Source of the DNA: Hemicentrotus pulcherrimus
Taxonomy: Eukaryota > Echinodermata > Echinoidea > Camarodonta > Strongylocentrotidae
Assembly (NCBI GenBank): GCA_003118195.1
Contig: BEXV01000011.1
Coordinates: 516,986 to 548,428, forward strand
Reading direction: 5' to 3'
Length of the DNA stretch: 31,443 nucleotides
Under the pieces are notes generated by a model. It was not told the DNA's origin and made no database searches. It worked only from the letters and a program-made list of their open reading frames with translations. Each line of letters starts with the position of its first letter. Position 1 is the stretch's first letter. The position numbers and the translations under genes are program-made. Shown here one piece after another: positions 1 through 11,881 of the stretch.

Positions 1-335
1 ATGGTGATGGTGATGGTGATGGTGATGGTGATGGTGATGGTGATGGTGATGGTGATGGTGATGGTGATGGTGATGGTGGTGATGGTGATGGTGATTTTTG
101 TGATTGTGGTTGTGGGGGGGATGAGGATAAAGATGGTGGTAGTGGTGATGATTGTGATGGTGATGCTAAGGATGGTGATGATGGTGATGATGATGGTGAT
201 GATGATGGTGATGGTGATGATGATGATGATGATGATGTGGTGATGATAGTGATGATGGTGATGAGGATTTTTGCGATGACAGTGATTTTTTGGAGGAAAG
301 ATGAACTAACACTCCATATCTCTTCTATATCTCAG
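1..335. repeat. ATGGTG/GATGAT microsatellite in an MTUS intron
   Basis: Positions 1-79 are a nearly perfect (ATGGTG)n tract, and 80-265 is a degenerate GTGATG/GATGAT mixture. It yields a spurious Met-Val open frame with no protein-like composition. The stretch ends at the exon A acceptor. Confidence 0.95.
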
Positions 336-515
336 ATGTGTGACATGACAGCGAGTCATCAGAGCCTAGTGCATGATATCGAGGATCAGCACGCAGAGCA
401 TGTCACTCAGATCAATCAGGATCACATGGATCATATGGAGGAGGTGATCAGAGGGAAGGACCAGGAGGTAGAGGCTATCAAGAGAGATGCAGAGCAGAGA
501 ATCAGAGAGCTTCAG
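336..515 (+). CDS. MTUS-like exon A (60 residues, phase 0-0)
   Basis: The acceptor is ctatatctcag before 336 and the donor is gtaatt after 515. The peptide begins [10 protein letters not shown] and ends QRIRELQ; it is rich in Glu, Asp, His and Lys with heptad-spaced hydrophobics, as in a coiled coil. The ATG at 336 sits directly behind an acceptor, so it is read as an internal Met rather than a translation start. Confidence 0.88.
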
Positions 516-2652
516 GTAATTGCCAAAGAAGATATTGTCTCAGATATGCAGAACCTGGTATATATGATGATACTGTGTTCATGTTCAAAGGCACCAAGGG
601 TGATGTATACAAGAAAAGAATGAGTAGAGAAGACAGAGTTGAAAAAGAGATCAATAATTTTGAATTATATTGTAAATCATTAGAAAGTATTAAGAAATTT
701 TGGCTTATGAAATGGTCATTGAATAAAATATATTTACCGGTATATATTTTATGGAAGTAATGATGATAATGATAATGAAAATGGAGTCTTGTATAGCACT
801 CCTGGCACTCCACAGTTATTACCCTGGCCTTAGCATCGCTGCCATTACAGATCAATCATTTTGAATGAATCCATTCCTGCCAGGTACCTATTTACCTCAC
901 CTTTATGTATTGTGGCAAATGTAGTACATGAAGATTTCAGCAACAAAAAAAAAATATATATATATATTTGTCAGCTACAGTTTCTATATGAGGTATCTAT
1001 AACCTTGCTTCTCCTGATGCAAGACATGCGATTCAACAAACAAAACAAAAACTTTTATATATTCTTGTTCCAATATCTTAACAGGATGAGGTATTCAAGT
1101 GGAAATACCAGTGTGACTGTCAGACCACCAGAACACAGGAGCTGGAGGAAGCATTGAGAAAAGATGATAATGCCAAAGTTCAGGTAAATACTCATGAACA
1201 GTACCTGTCATTTGAGAAGTGTCTCTATTTTTGACTGTGTTCTCCTGATGACCAGACAAACCCCAATGTAGAGAACCTTTATCCTCTTACAATTCATAAT
1301 TATTCACTTATATTACTGCACTTTACAAGGCCCTTTGCTCAGTGTACTGAACATTCTCTAGTCGGTATCATCCATGCATGAAAAGTGCTAAGAGAGTTAT
1401 TAGATATTACTGTAAACAAATTATGGGGGATGAACGTTCTGACTGTTTATAGGAAGGTGAAGATAATGACAATAATGATAATGTTGATAATCTGATGATA
1501 CAATGTTGATGGAGTTGACAATGATGATGATTTTCACAATGTTGATGATTGTCAGTTTGATATGAATATGAATCATGTCTGTGTTGGTGTTGATAATAAC
1601 AGTTGTTGATGCTAATGATAATAATAAGAGACTCTTTAATATCAAACCTCCTTCTCCAGGCTGCCATCTCTCAGTACAAGCACCTTCCAGATGAGGTAGC
1701 CAGCATGAAGGCTGTCATGGAGATCAAGAATCAAGAGATACATGAACTCAGGCTAGCTAAGATGGCTCTACAAAAAGAGGTGAGCATATGAAAATAATTA
1801 TTCTACCACAAAACAGACTTTGGTCCCATCTGTCAATCCAAATATTGTGATTTCACAATTCTGTGTATTTTAAGTTGCTGAAGTGAAAGCAAAGTCTGTC
1901 ACAAAAAGTGTTAGATTTCAGGCTGTTATATAACTTGAGTATTCTTTATCTGGTCTCTCTCTCTCTCTCTCTCTCTCTGTATGTTTGTTGCTGTAGATTT
2001 ATTATAGATATTGAGAAACAATGTGGTTTTTTGCATTGTAATTGAACGTTATTATCATCACTACTTTTATTCCAGCATGATCTGATAGATAAAAAAGATG
2101 AGATGATTAAAAACCTGACAGCCAAGGTGGAAGACATCCAGGCACTCATGCAAAGGAAGACCGAATATGAGAGGTATGTACAGTACAACGTGTTTCTTTA
2201 GGAATACTTTTTGACCATAGTATGATTATTTGTGCGTTTTCAGAGAAAGAAAGAAAAGGAAAATAATCAGAGACCCCTCCCCCTAAAAAAGCAACGATTG
2301 CCAGTAAAAGAGATTAGGTAAAGTGTTAGGATAGCAAGATAGATTTCAGAAGAAAATTGCTTCAATATGAATATCTTATTTCTCCTGAAACAGGCATCTT
2401 TCAACGGAGCATGTCCACCTGCGAGCTTCATACGAGCGTGAGAGTAGCGTCAATAAGAGACTATCCATGGAGAACGAGGAGTTGATGTGGAAATTAAACC
2501 AAGGTGATAACTTTTCACCCCCGCCCCAGTTCAAAGCAACGTCTACCCCTTCCCCGTCCCCGTCACCTACCGGCGCACGGAAAGGCTTCTCGCGATCAAG
2601 CTCCATGGAGAGCCATGAAAGCGGCGTATTCTCTCCCAACCATCCGCATTAA
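336..2652 (+). CDS. MTUS1/MTUS2-like: MTUS1/MTUS2-like microtubule-associated coiled-coil protein, C-terminal 251 residues (5 exons)
   Basis: Joined exons 336-515, 1085-1183, 1660-1779, 2076-2173 and 2394-2652 give one open frame ending in TAA. All junctions have AG acceptors and GT donors; the first three introns are phase 0 and the last splits an Arg codon (AG|G). The product is a charged, heptad-like coiled coil followed by a Ser/Pro-rich tail. The block [21 protein letters not shown] near the end, and [14 protein letters not shown] before it, match the conserved C-terminus of the human MTUS1/ATIP and MTUS2/TIP150 family as I recall it. Family members bind microtubules and EB1 and dimerise through this coiled coil; TIP150 recruits the depolymerase MCAK to plus ends. 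The large N-terminal part lies left of the window. Which vertebrate paralogue is closer cannot be decided here; an invertebrate single-copy pro-orthologue is likely. Confidence 0.93.
516..1084. other. MTUS intron A-B
   Basis: No coding signal was seen. It holds an antisense copy of a dispersed repeat (756-858) and an A-rich plus TA stretch at about 944-968. Confidence 0.7.
756..858 (-). repeat. Dispersed repeat copy, antisense, with ATT/ATC-type tail
   Basis: Read on the minus strand it contains CTGTGGAGTGCCAGGAG, then GTGCTATACAAGA, then a tail of ATT/ATC-type triplets. The order matches the copy at 11091-11172, apart from about 20 missing internal bases. The family is not named; it resembles short non-autonomous elements common in marine invertebrates. 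Confidence 0.5.
1085..1183 (+). CDS. MTUS-like exon B (33 residues, phase 0-0)
   Basis: The acceptor is atatcttaacag and the donor is gtaaat. The peptide runs [10 protein letters not shown] to KDDNAKVQ and continues the coiled coil. It contains two close Cys residues (QCDCQ), which may be redox-sensitive or incidental. Confidence 0.85.
1184..1659. other. MTUS intron B-C with degenerate GATAAT/TTGATG repeats
   Basis: Positions about 1455-1630 are a degraded mixture of GATAAT and TTGATGATG units. No exon was seen. Confidence 0.7.
1660..1779 (+). CDS. MTUS-like exon C (40 residues, phase 0-0)
   Basis: The acceptor is ccttctccag, a good polypyrimidine tract, and the donor is gtgagc. The peptide includes [20 protein letters not shown], corresponding to the human segment around ESLKAVLEIKNEKLHQ in MTUS family members (from memory). 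Confidence 0.92.
1954..1979. repeat. (TC)n dinucleotide repeat
   Basis: A perfect TC run about 26 bases long in MTUS intron C-D, about 100 bases upstream of the exon D acceptor. Confidence 0.95.
2076..2173 (+). CDS. MTUS-like exon D (32 residues plus split Arg codon)
   Basis: The acceptor is cttttattccag and the donor is gtatgt. The peptide starts [14 protein letters not shown] and ends QRKTEYE, leaving AG to join the next exon. It is continuous coiled coil. Confidence 0.9.
2394..2652 (+). CDS. MTUS-like terminal coding exon E
   Basis: The acceptor is tcctgaaacag. The first G completes the split Arg codon, then [14 protein letters not shown] leads into the family signature [15 protein letters not shown] at about residues 23-37 of the exon. 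A low-complexity tail rich in Ser, Pro and Thr follows, ending SPNHPH before TAA at 2650-2652. The tail is a likely disordered region with many SP sites. It lacks an SxIP EB-binding motif. Confidence 0.93.
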
Positions 2653-4420
2653 TCTTGACTATGAAGTACAAAGGATGGGCTCGCATGGATTTAACAACGC
2701 AGTGTAACCGTAGACCATCAGCATCAATTGTATCATCACATTAAGGAGGCACATGTGTCTATACTGACATGGCATAACTGAAGATGTCTCGATTATATGC
2801 CCAAATTATCATCATGTGGATGATTGAGGGCTCTCCAAGTTCAGACAACTCAACACTTTCCCTCCATCTTGCAATATTCTGCAGAATCAGAGGATGATAT
2901 TGTAGATGGAATTATTTCCAAGATTCTACAATGCTAATCGTTAAGGTTATTTGTTGCAATATTTCAGGAGAGGATGCAAATAAGTGAAATAAGAATGCTA
3001 CAAAGCGGCACATCATGAAAAAAATATTGATAAGTAAAACATGCAACCAAGCTGTTCAAGTATCATTTGAAACAGGGACTGATGCATTTATGGAAGGTTT
3101 TACAGTTAGCAAAGAATTTCAAGCAAAGAGGATCATGCCAAGTTTAAAAATCCATGTTGATCATTATAACATCAAACAGTAGAGGCTATAATATAAATTC
3201 AAACTCATTGTAATTAATAGTACTGGCAAACATTTCATTTCATAAACAGTAACGAAAATACTGAGTCAGAATTTCTGTGAAGATACTTAAGTGTTTAGAA
3301 GGCTCCTAAAAGAGTGTGTTTCTGAAATGTTCTATTGATACAAGTTGTGTAATGAAATAAACTGTTCTTGTCAAAGTTATGAGATTTAACAGTAATAAAC
3401 TCAAGCGTGCAAATACCTTCCTGTATTCTCTCAGTTGCCATGATATAACTGTAAGCCACTTGGATATTCAAAGTCAACTCAAGAAATATTGAAATAGTGA
3501 CTGTCATTCAAAAAAAAGACTAATAAAAGATAAAGGAAATACGCTGTACTTAAAAACTGATGTAGTAGCCTTTGTAGTAATGATGAAACATGATTTATTA
3601 TGCTTCTCTTGGAACTGGACATACATGTAATCTTTAATAGCTAAAGGATCTTTGCTACTCTTTTCTATAGTTCTCACTCATGTCATGGTTTGACACAATA
3701 TATACATTATTGTAGACTCCAGCTTTGGACAAATTACCATGTTATTATTCAGCATGATATCACACATATATTTCATTCATTTAGTGTAACAAACCAAGTT
3801 TTATCCCAATAAGTATCGCCCTTGCATGCTATTTTATGTCATTACAAAGATTGCTTTGCCAAATTTTTCTTGTGTCGTTTTGGAGTTTCAATGATTATTT
3901 CAAGTATTTACATAAGAGGAACATGTGCTGAACTTTGTTTTAGAATGGAAATAGTCTTTTTTTCTTTCTTCGGTGTGCCATTCATATTTGTCCTGGGTGC
4001 CAAAGACAAAGATATATTGCCTTTATTTGAAAATCAAATGCTTTTTTTTTGTTTTGGAATGTTAGTAAGTGGTTCTATGATATTTCATTTGTTCATCTTA
4101 ATGAGGTGAAAGAAATGGTTGCCATGCCAGTTATTAATCCTTAACGTCATTGGATATCTCTTAATTGATTAATGTATGTTGTGAGGTGTACATGTAGATG
4201 TGAGGAAGAGATCAACAATGTACTCATCACACATTCATAAGTGAAGAGTTCTAGCTGTAGTCCATTGTGTAATATTTGTGTGTTGGTTTTGAAGGGGTTT
4301 AATTGATTGTTTTCCATCAGAGTGTGACCTTTGACCTTTGTATCCTCTCCCACCCTGTTTCTCTCTCAAAACAAGATGAATATTTCTGATTGTAAATAAA
4401 ATGTTTATTTGTGTAATTAT
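2653..4420 (+). other. Probable 3' UTR of the MTUS-like gene
   Basis: AT-rich sequence without a sustained reading frame follows the stop. AATAAA hexamers occur at 3356-3361, 3394-3399, 3522-3527 and 4395-4400. The last is followed by a T/GT-rich stretch (tgtttatttgtgt), the best-formed cleavage context, so the UTR is drawn to about 4420. Shorter forms ending near 3375-3550 are equally possible. Confidence 0.45.
4395..4400 (+). promoter_or_regulatory. Candidate poly(A) signal AATAAA for the MTUS-like gene
   Basis: An exact AATAAA with a downstream GT/T-rich element within about 10 bases. Upstream alternatives lie at 3356, 3394 and 3522. Confidence 0.4.
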
Positions 4421-4940
4421 AATATTCTATTGATTATTTTCCTTTATTTTTAAATTTTCTATCAAATTTATGCTCTCTGTAATTACCTCATGAAAGATCT
4501 GTATATCAAGCTCTGTGTAAATGATGTGTTATTTCATAGTTAAATTATTCCTATCTAGTTAGTAGATCATGAACAATGCACATTATCAAATCTAACATCT
4601 GGATGACTACTACAACTCCTAACAATCAGAATTGTTTTCATATCAAGATTTTGTGAAGAAGGGTAAGCTATGTACAAACATACACAGCTGAAACCCTTAG
4701 ATTTTACTGTTAAAACTGGATTAATAGTAACATGATTTAGTTGCTAAAGCACCTGAACATGGCTGCTAATGGTAGTATTCAATGATTTGTTTCTTAGGAA
4801 AGCAGCACTGTACAAATCAAATAATATATGTATTTTCATATATCGATTAAATCAGAGTTAAGTTGTTTTTTTCATTGATAACAATGAGACATCATGATTT
4901 AATATAAAACAATATGAATACTTAAAGTAAAATATTAATT

Positions 4941-4997
4941 GTGGAGGACCAGGTATGTCAACTCTGACAGACATAAGCGCTATGACAAAAACCTTCT
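4941..4997 (+). repeat. Dispersed repeat copy (fragment)
   Basis: About 55 bases align with 11091-11149. Shared landmarks are CCAGG, GTCAA-TCTGAC-GACAT, AGCGCTAT and AA-AACC. The triplet tail is missing or decayed. Confidence 0.55.
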
Positions 4998-7507
4998 ATT
5001 AATCTTTTAGGAATTATGATCATTGTATATGGGTTTAATATATAAATGAAGACTGAAACTCTGGAGCCTCCAAGCGAGATAATTGGGGAACAATGAATAA
5101 GATAAAGGAATTATCATATATTTATAAAGGAGCATTGTGGGTGCAGATGGCAAACTTTAGTAGGGTGCATTGTTCATGATCTACATTTTTTGTCTATCTT
5201 GGGGGAAATTAGGGACCAATCGTGAAGACTGGTTGCTTATCCCTTCTTACTGCTTTAATTGGTGCTACTCTATCAAGTGTTAGATTGGTGATGGGATTTC
5301 ATTACCTTGTATCTGTAAAATCATACACAGCACACAGCACCACAATCTTCTTCAGTTGTAGAATTCAAAATAGTATTCAGGATTGATGATGATGTTTTTT
5401 TGTTTACATAGGTCATATCATGATAGTTTCCTTCATATAGATATTCTCTTTCTTTGTGTCTTCATTTTCTCTCATTCTCATCTTCCCATCTCAATTTGTA
5501 TTTCTTATCTTTTTATATTATCAATAAATTTTAATCGATGTAGTTTCATTGCTTCATTTTTTAATAAATTATTGAAAATGTGAATAATCTCATTTCCTCA
5601 TTTTACCTTATATTTGGTAAGTTCTTGGATAAAGAGTTAATGTTATGATTTATTAATAAAACAGTAAGCAGAACTTTGAAAATGAGTTATGTGAAATTAC
5701 TGGGGCAAATAAAAGAACATATCAGTACATTTGATTACCATTTATGATTTGTTTGACAATTTCTGAAAAGGCATTTTTATATAAATGAATTAATCTGTTC
5801 AATTGAAGCCCCTAATTAGAGGGTATGAAGTATGGACTGTAGATATCATAAAGATGTTTGAACTAGATGTGTAGAATATCAGACAAATGCATTCTCTACA
5901 TTCCAAATAAATCTGGTAGTGGAAGTTTATTTTGATAGGAATGTTTTTATTTGATACTAAACTATCAAACGGCCAACAACGTTTGGACCTTAGGCGAAAT
6001 ATCAACCGTATTTATTTCTTTAGGCATATACATTTGTACTCTTTATTCTGTATGTCCCAGTCAGTCATACCCAGTCATTCCTTATCATTGTAGACATTTA
6101 CTGTATTTTTTTTACAAATCTGTTAATTCATGTTATCAGTATAATTAGTAACATAATTGGTAACATGGCATGTAAAAGCTATAATGATTTTAGTAACTAC
6201 TTACTAGCCAGGAACAAAATTTTGAAGAAAAAAAAAGAAAAAAAAAAAGATTGGTAATAAACTATAACTGTCAATATAGATTGTCTTGAATAGTTTATGA
6301 AATCAAATAGGTTTGTGATGAATTATAAAAAGATGATGGATACAAAAAAGCAAGGATATGAACAAGAAACTATATGCACTCTATCTATTTCCAACTCTAG
6401 GATTAACTTGTAGTTAGAAAAATTCCTTTTTTTTAGCAATGAATAGACGTGTCTGTAAGCTCCCTGTACAAAAAAGAGCAACAATTTTGATGTTGCATGA
6501 TGCTATGTAGGTTGCATCTATCTTTGTATACAGTTTTGAAGTGTTCTGTCATTGTTGGTGTCTGTATGCTTTTAATCTTTCTCTCATTCTTTTCCTTTTA
6601 TCGCTCCTTCATTTCTCTACAAAGTATTGTCTCTTTCATTTCATCATGCATTTTGTGAGATTTATGTGTCACATTTCTCAATGTTTTAGCAAATTGATTT
6701 CTATCTGTGAGTGTCTTTCATGTTTAATAAAGATAGCCAATGTGCGTCTTCTATAAAAGCATTAATCACTTCTAGTTACAGTGTGCACATTGTTTTTCTC
6801 AGCATTTCTTTATCATTGCATCTTGTGTATTATTCTACTTCTAACACCATACACATTCTTCATTTATACTTTTCACAATAAACATTAAATCTGTTTTGGT
6901 AGAGAAGAATATTAAAGAAAATGTTTGAATCTGAATGTCATCAAATGAACATTTTATATGTATTTGAGATTGTACTTGATGCAGATGGAATCAAATTGCT
7001 GCAATCGTATTAAAATAGTATTAAAGCAATATTAGTGAAATTGAACTACAAATCAGATGACTTGATCACCTTTTTTTTTCTTCTGACAGATGAAATTGCA
7101 AAGGTTTTAGTGAAGGCATCAATTCATCTCTGATCATGCTGGTGTACATACATGTTATCAAAGCATAATGAATCTCTTAATAATGACACTTAACGGTGTG
7201 TGAAATAAATCTTCAAAGCAGCATTAATCACAAACGGATAAATGAAACAGAACATGATTTGTGTTCTTTCATCTGTTCATCGCAACTGTCTACTGCAATC
7301 TGATCGTGTGCTTGTCAAAATAAAAAGTGTCGCTTTTTTGTGATGTGAAAACTAGAAATTACATGTAGGATTGTATAGATTAATGTGCACATTTTGAATG
7401 TTACCATGGATATTGTTGAAATCCTATTGCTTTCGATCTGGTGTATTTATATATTGTGACTGTACAGTATAAACAATGCCAATATTATAATTAACATATA
7501 AAAACAG

Positions 7508-7521
7508 AATAAATATTTATT
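7508..7521. other. 14-bp palindrome AATAAATATTTATT
   Basis: A perfect inverted repeat carrying AATAAA on both strands. It lies in the spacer between the convergent genes and could supply poly(A) hexamers in both directions, or arise by chance in AT-rich DNA. Confidence 0.4.
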
Positions 7522-7933
7522 GCAGCTTCTGTGTAATACATGCTTGTCTTGTTAAAAAGGGAAAGAAATATTTGAAATGAAGCTTTTAGCTTCCTGATAT
7601 GCGTATCGGACAGAACAATCATGAACACATCTTTTTATGTAGCTGTATATTTGTCATTTACCCTGAATATTTGGTTGTTTTTAAGAGAAAATGGGAAATA
7701 TGTATTTCATGTATATCTTCAAAATATTTGCATGATTTATTTCAGGTGTACAATAAAAGTTTTTGTTTATATCTAAAATTCATCTCTCAAATTTATTGCT
7801 TTGCCTCCAAAGTGTAAAGAGACCACCCTTTCTCTCTCCCCCTTTTCCTCCCTTTTTTCCTTCTCTTTTACCCCTTTTCTACCCCATCTGTCTCTTCCCT
7901 TCTTTCTTCACTCCTCCTACTCCCCCTACTCCC

Positions 7934-7937
<4 letters not shown>

Positions 7938-7965
<28 letters not shown>
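7938..7965. repeat. (CT)n repeat within a pyrimidine-rich tract
   Basis: A perfect CT dinucleotide run inside a longer C/T-rich stretch (about 7825-8005). The apparent Pro/Ser/Leu-rich open frames here are by-products of the composition. Confidence 0.9.
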
Positions 7966-7972
<7 letters not shown>

Positions 7973-8127
7973 CCTCCATATCCATCTTTCTCATCCTCTG
8001 TTTTCAGGCAACATTAACATCAATCAACATTCCAATTCAAATAAATGAAACAGTCCGAAAGGAGTGCGCTACATTTTGAAATACTTTTATTCCATAATAT
8101 ACGGTATCATTTTCATTTTATTTTCAG

Positions 8128-8307
8128 ACATCTTCAATGAGTGGAAGTGACAAGTACGCGACAGCCCAGAAAGAGAAAAAAAAATCACTTCATGTAGCAT
8201 TCATATTCTTCTTTGATAACAATAACATATTTGAGTGTCGAAGATACAAAGAAAGTATAAGAGATTTTGAAGTCTGTACCATTTCAGATTTTTTTTTTCT
8301 TCATTAA
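8128..8307 (+). other. Exon-like open segment of uncertain status
   Basis: A T-rich tract ending ttttattttcag precedes an open frame from 8128 to TAA at 8305-8307. An internal ATG at 8137 starts a 56-residue peptide beginning MSGSDKYATAQKEKKKS. Base composition at the start is less AT-rich than around it. If joined to MTUS exon D in phase it would read only a few residues (RHLQ) before a stop. No homology recognised. Confidence 0.15.
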
Positions 8308-11090
8308 GACATAAAAGAAAAGTGTAGATTTTCAGAAGACTGCGTAAAGTTAGTAACAAATGTGTGGAAACAGATAAGAATGCCCCAAGAATCTAAATGC
8401 TATTTGTCATCTGCAAACTCTTCATCAGGACAATAAATAGGTAACAACCACAGTGTAGATTGTAAATGTCATCTCCACAATCCACATTTCCACCAACAAT
8501 ATATCATTTATACATATGATACAATAATACAGAATTTATTTTCTCTTTTTGACACCTTGGGCTCATCACACACATAAAAATAGATTTCTAGAGCACTCCG
8601 TTTCTCAAAACAGAAAAATGGTGTGACCATAACAAGAAATTGAACACATTTATCTTTTAAGAATTCATATCAGATGCTTACATAAACCTTACTCCCATAT
8701 TTCCTTTTAGACTTCAATGCTTAATTTTGATGATCAAATGGAATATTTGCCAACGAATACTTCATTTAATTAATTTATGTAGTTATGACATAACTATTTT
8801 CAAATTCATACACAAACACCTGTACAAACTTTGGTGTAAACCTACCTTTAGGTTAACAATGACATGTAATTTTCAAAAACTCTGAAATCTGAAGCACTGT
8901 TAAAGCTAATGACAGTATATTTGTTGAATGATGAATTTTGAGTTACAGAATTCGTTGAATGATCACTAGATTTTCACACAAAATAGAAAAATTAAATGCA
9001 AATACTTATTTCATTCACACTAGCTTGCTCTTCCGACCCTCAGTGAGAAATCAAATACTGCTAAAGAACTGCCATTTTTTAAAGCCTTCGCATTTGTAAA
9101 CTAAGCATCTTAAGTGTCATTTGGGGTATAATTTTGTTTCCAGCATTTAAGTAAAAATAGTGACAAAAGTAGCAATATGATAGAAAGAATAATAGAACAA
9201 TAGGCATGTTCTTTGGATATAAACTAATGAACCAAGGACAAATATTTCTTGACATACATGTTCAAGTTTCATTATCAATTTTTCTTCCACAGCTAAAATA
9301 TTGCAGAATAGTTGTTTTGCATATGCACAACTACTGTAAGCTCAGCCTGTACTTATAAATCCTTCTCAAATATGGTTGCAAGAATGTTCTTTATTATTAT
9401 AGTAAATGTAGATCAGTTCCCGTTGGTTGTGTCTATCAATTTCAAAGCAAGGTTTATGGGAGCCAAGACCTACTTTCAATTAGTACTATTTTGCTCTACT
9501 TTCTTTACTTTTTTTCAAACTCGTTTATTATGATCTGTTTTTCCAGAGATGACTTTTCAAGGCTAGCATGCATCTCACGTTAAATCGATCATCATACAAT
9601 TGGCCCTAAAACTTTATCACAATGCGTATTCCCCAAGATCAATGATTACTTGATACATTGCAAAGGAAATAATAATATTCTACCCTGTATAAGATTGTCT
9701 TGATTCTCATTTTTATTTCAGCTATAGGGTAATATAGATATTCTAACCATCTTTGATAAATTTTCACAGAAAAAAATTAATTCCAAATCCCTTAAGTACA
9801 CAATGGTATAGCTAATATGAATTGGTAGCAAATTATTCAAATTCAAAACCAACCACCCCACAGAGCAAAGACAGACATATGGTGTTTTTAATAATCAAAT
9901 AAATTCCTTGTGACATTTTACTCTCCCTTTTAAAAATACAAATCATATACAATGTACCTACTGACTTCTAGAATAACCTCTGATTCTAGAATTCATTCTG
10001 TCTTTACAGAACATAAAATCATTCTTCTACAAAATGAAACTAGCATACCACTTGCGACTCTCGTAACTTACATGAAAAGCCATAGTTCACTGCACTCTGA
10101 GATGGAAAACTTGGGAATGCAGCATTGTCACTCGCACAATGGAAAGATATCATATGATCAACTCAGTATCATCTCACCCTAATTATATTACATTTGATCG
10201 TTGGCAGTACTACATAAAGGACAAGCAATTTCAGCAACATTTACAAAAATAATGACACAATAATAATATAGCAAATAAATATTTAATGATGTATCTCTCG
10301 CATTGCACACTAACGTTTCTACAAAGAAATAGAATAATGAGAGGTTGGTTAGAATGGGGGAAACTTTGGGGAAATGGGATATTTGAAAAAGAGAGGAGAC
10401 AAGAATGTGATCAACTCTTATCAATATATTGAAGATGGGTTCTATGAATAATGATTACACCATCACCAAAATCTTTACAAGTTATGTACCTGTTTCAAAT
10501 ATATGTCCATCCCAACATTTTAGAATTTGTAAACCAAAACAAAAAAATAATAATAACAGTAAAAAAGAAAAAAAAAAAAAATTTAAAAGAGAACGGAAGG
10601 TAAAAAGAAGTAAAGAAAGAAAATAAACACAATGACAGCAAAGTGATGAAAATTAATGAAAGACATCTGATTACACTTTGCACAGGAACAAAAAATGAAA
10701 AATGAAAATCATGAAGATTTTTACAATATTTCACTCGGTATATGGAAGTAAATATGGTGCCAATCAAACCAAAAATACATTTTGTGCTGATAATCATATG
10801 TGAAAATCATTGTGAGAGTATAAAGTAAAAAACAATTCCACAGCAAAGTTCTTTTTGGTCAGTCGTTGTGAAAGAAATGTAAGATCACACCTTCAGAAAA
10901 CTGGAATCAGTACCATGTTTGTCTTCAAATCATATAGGTACAGGTAATTGTAATATTTGGCAAGTTAAAATTAGAAATCAAATGAAAATTTCTGAAGAAA
11001 AAAAATGAAAAATAAATGTAGGATTTAGACCTTGATACAAACATCAAAACTTGATAGAAATAAGACTTGGAGATGGATTAATCAACAAAG

Positions 11091-11172
11091 TTCTGTGGGA
11101 GCGCCAGGAGGGTCAAATCTGACTGACATGAGCGCTATACAAGAACCCACTATTATTATTATTATTATTATT
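11091..11172 (+). repeat. Dispersed repeat copy with (ATT)n tail
   Basis: The core contains GTGGGAGCGCCAGGAG, GTCAAATCTGACTGACAT and GAGCGCTATACAAGAACCC. It runs straight into a perfect ATT microsatellite (about 11150-11172). A conserved core plus a triplet tail is typical of a short retroposed or non-autonomous element. Confidence 0.6.
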
Positions 11173-11875
11173 TCATTATCACCTTCACTTACCTCTTTAA
11201 TTAGAATTCCTTCATGCTTAATGATCAAATCATCTTTTCAAGTATTGCTATACCACAATTTGGTGGAAAATGCTTTGTAAGATAAGAAATTATCAATCTA
11301 AATATATGATTTCTAACAGAAAAAGTATGATTGATTGAGCAAGCTCAACAGAGCCATATAGTTGGGAACAAGCTAGAGCCACTATAAACAAAACAAAAAC
11401 AAAGGGTAATTGATGGACCCATTAGAGTAAATCATTACCATCATAAAGCAAATTATATTGTTTCTACTTGTAGCCTAACTTTTGATACACAAGCAGGACA
11501 ACCATTATGAATGACTACAAACCTCAAGAGAATTGCAAACATTTGCTTTTGTTGTGCAACATCCTGAAAAAACCTGACTTTGTGATTAATTTTGTGGGTT
11601 ATTTTTAGTATTAAGTTGCTCCATGTTTACTTTCTTTGGAGAAATATATATGCAACACTATTCCTCATAAAAGCCAATTACCAAAATATAATTAATCTCA
11701 TTCATTGACTTTATAATTTTGTCTACATTTCAGTACAGGGTATCTCATCACTTTTTATCATGACTTATTTGCTCAAACAAATGATTTATATGTTACTTGC
11801 AGATCATTTAACACCATTCTGACATTCTAATGACATATTGATGATTATCTAGGAGTTAATTTTGGATTTGTATAG

Positions 11876-11881
11876 TTTATT
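11876..11881 (-). promoter_or_regulatory. Candidate poly(A) signal of the SLAIN-like gene
   Basis: TTTATT on + is AATAAA on the minus strand. It is the first exact hexamer I find downstream of the SLAIN stop, about 1.6 kb away. Variant hexamers such as TATAAA occur closer, near 12490. Confidence 0.3.

Larger units (their letters stand above)
4421..11875. other. AT-rich intergenic spacer between convergent genes
   Basis: No reading frame with protein-like composition or splice-supported continuity was recognised on either strand, apart from one weak exon-like segment at 8128-8307. It contains homopolymer A/T runs, several AATAAA hexamers, a CT microsatellite at 7938-7965, and dispersed-repeat copies at 4941-4997 and 11091-11172. 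Part of the left end could be an extended MTUS 3' UTR. Confidence 0.6.

Noticed and set aside
1..243. Open frame of alternating Met-Val on +
   Set aside because: It is the ATGGTG microsatellite read as codons; no protein-like composition.
336..338. ATG at the very start of MTUS exon A as a translation start
   Set aside because: It directly follows a splice acceptor and the family has a long N-terminal part, so it is read as internal. A short isoform starting here cannot be excluded.
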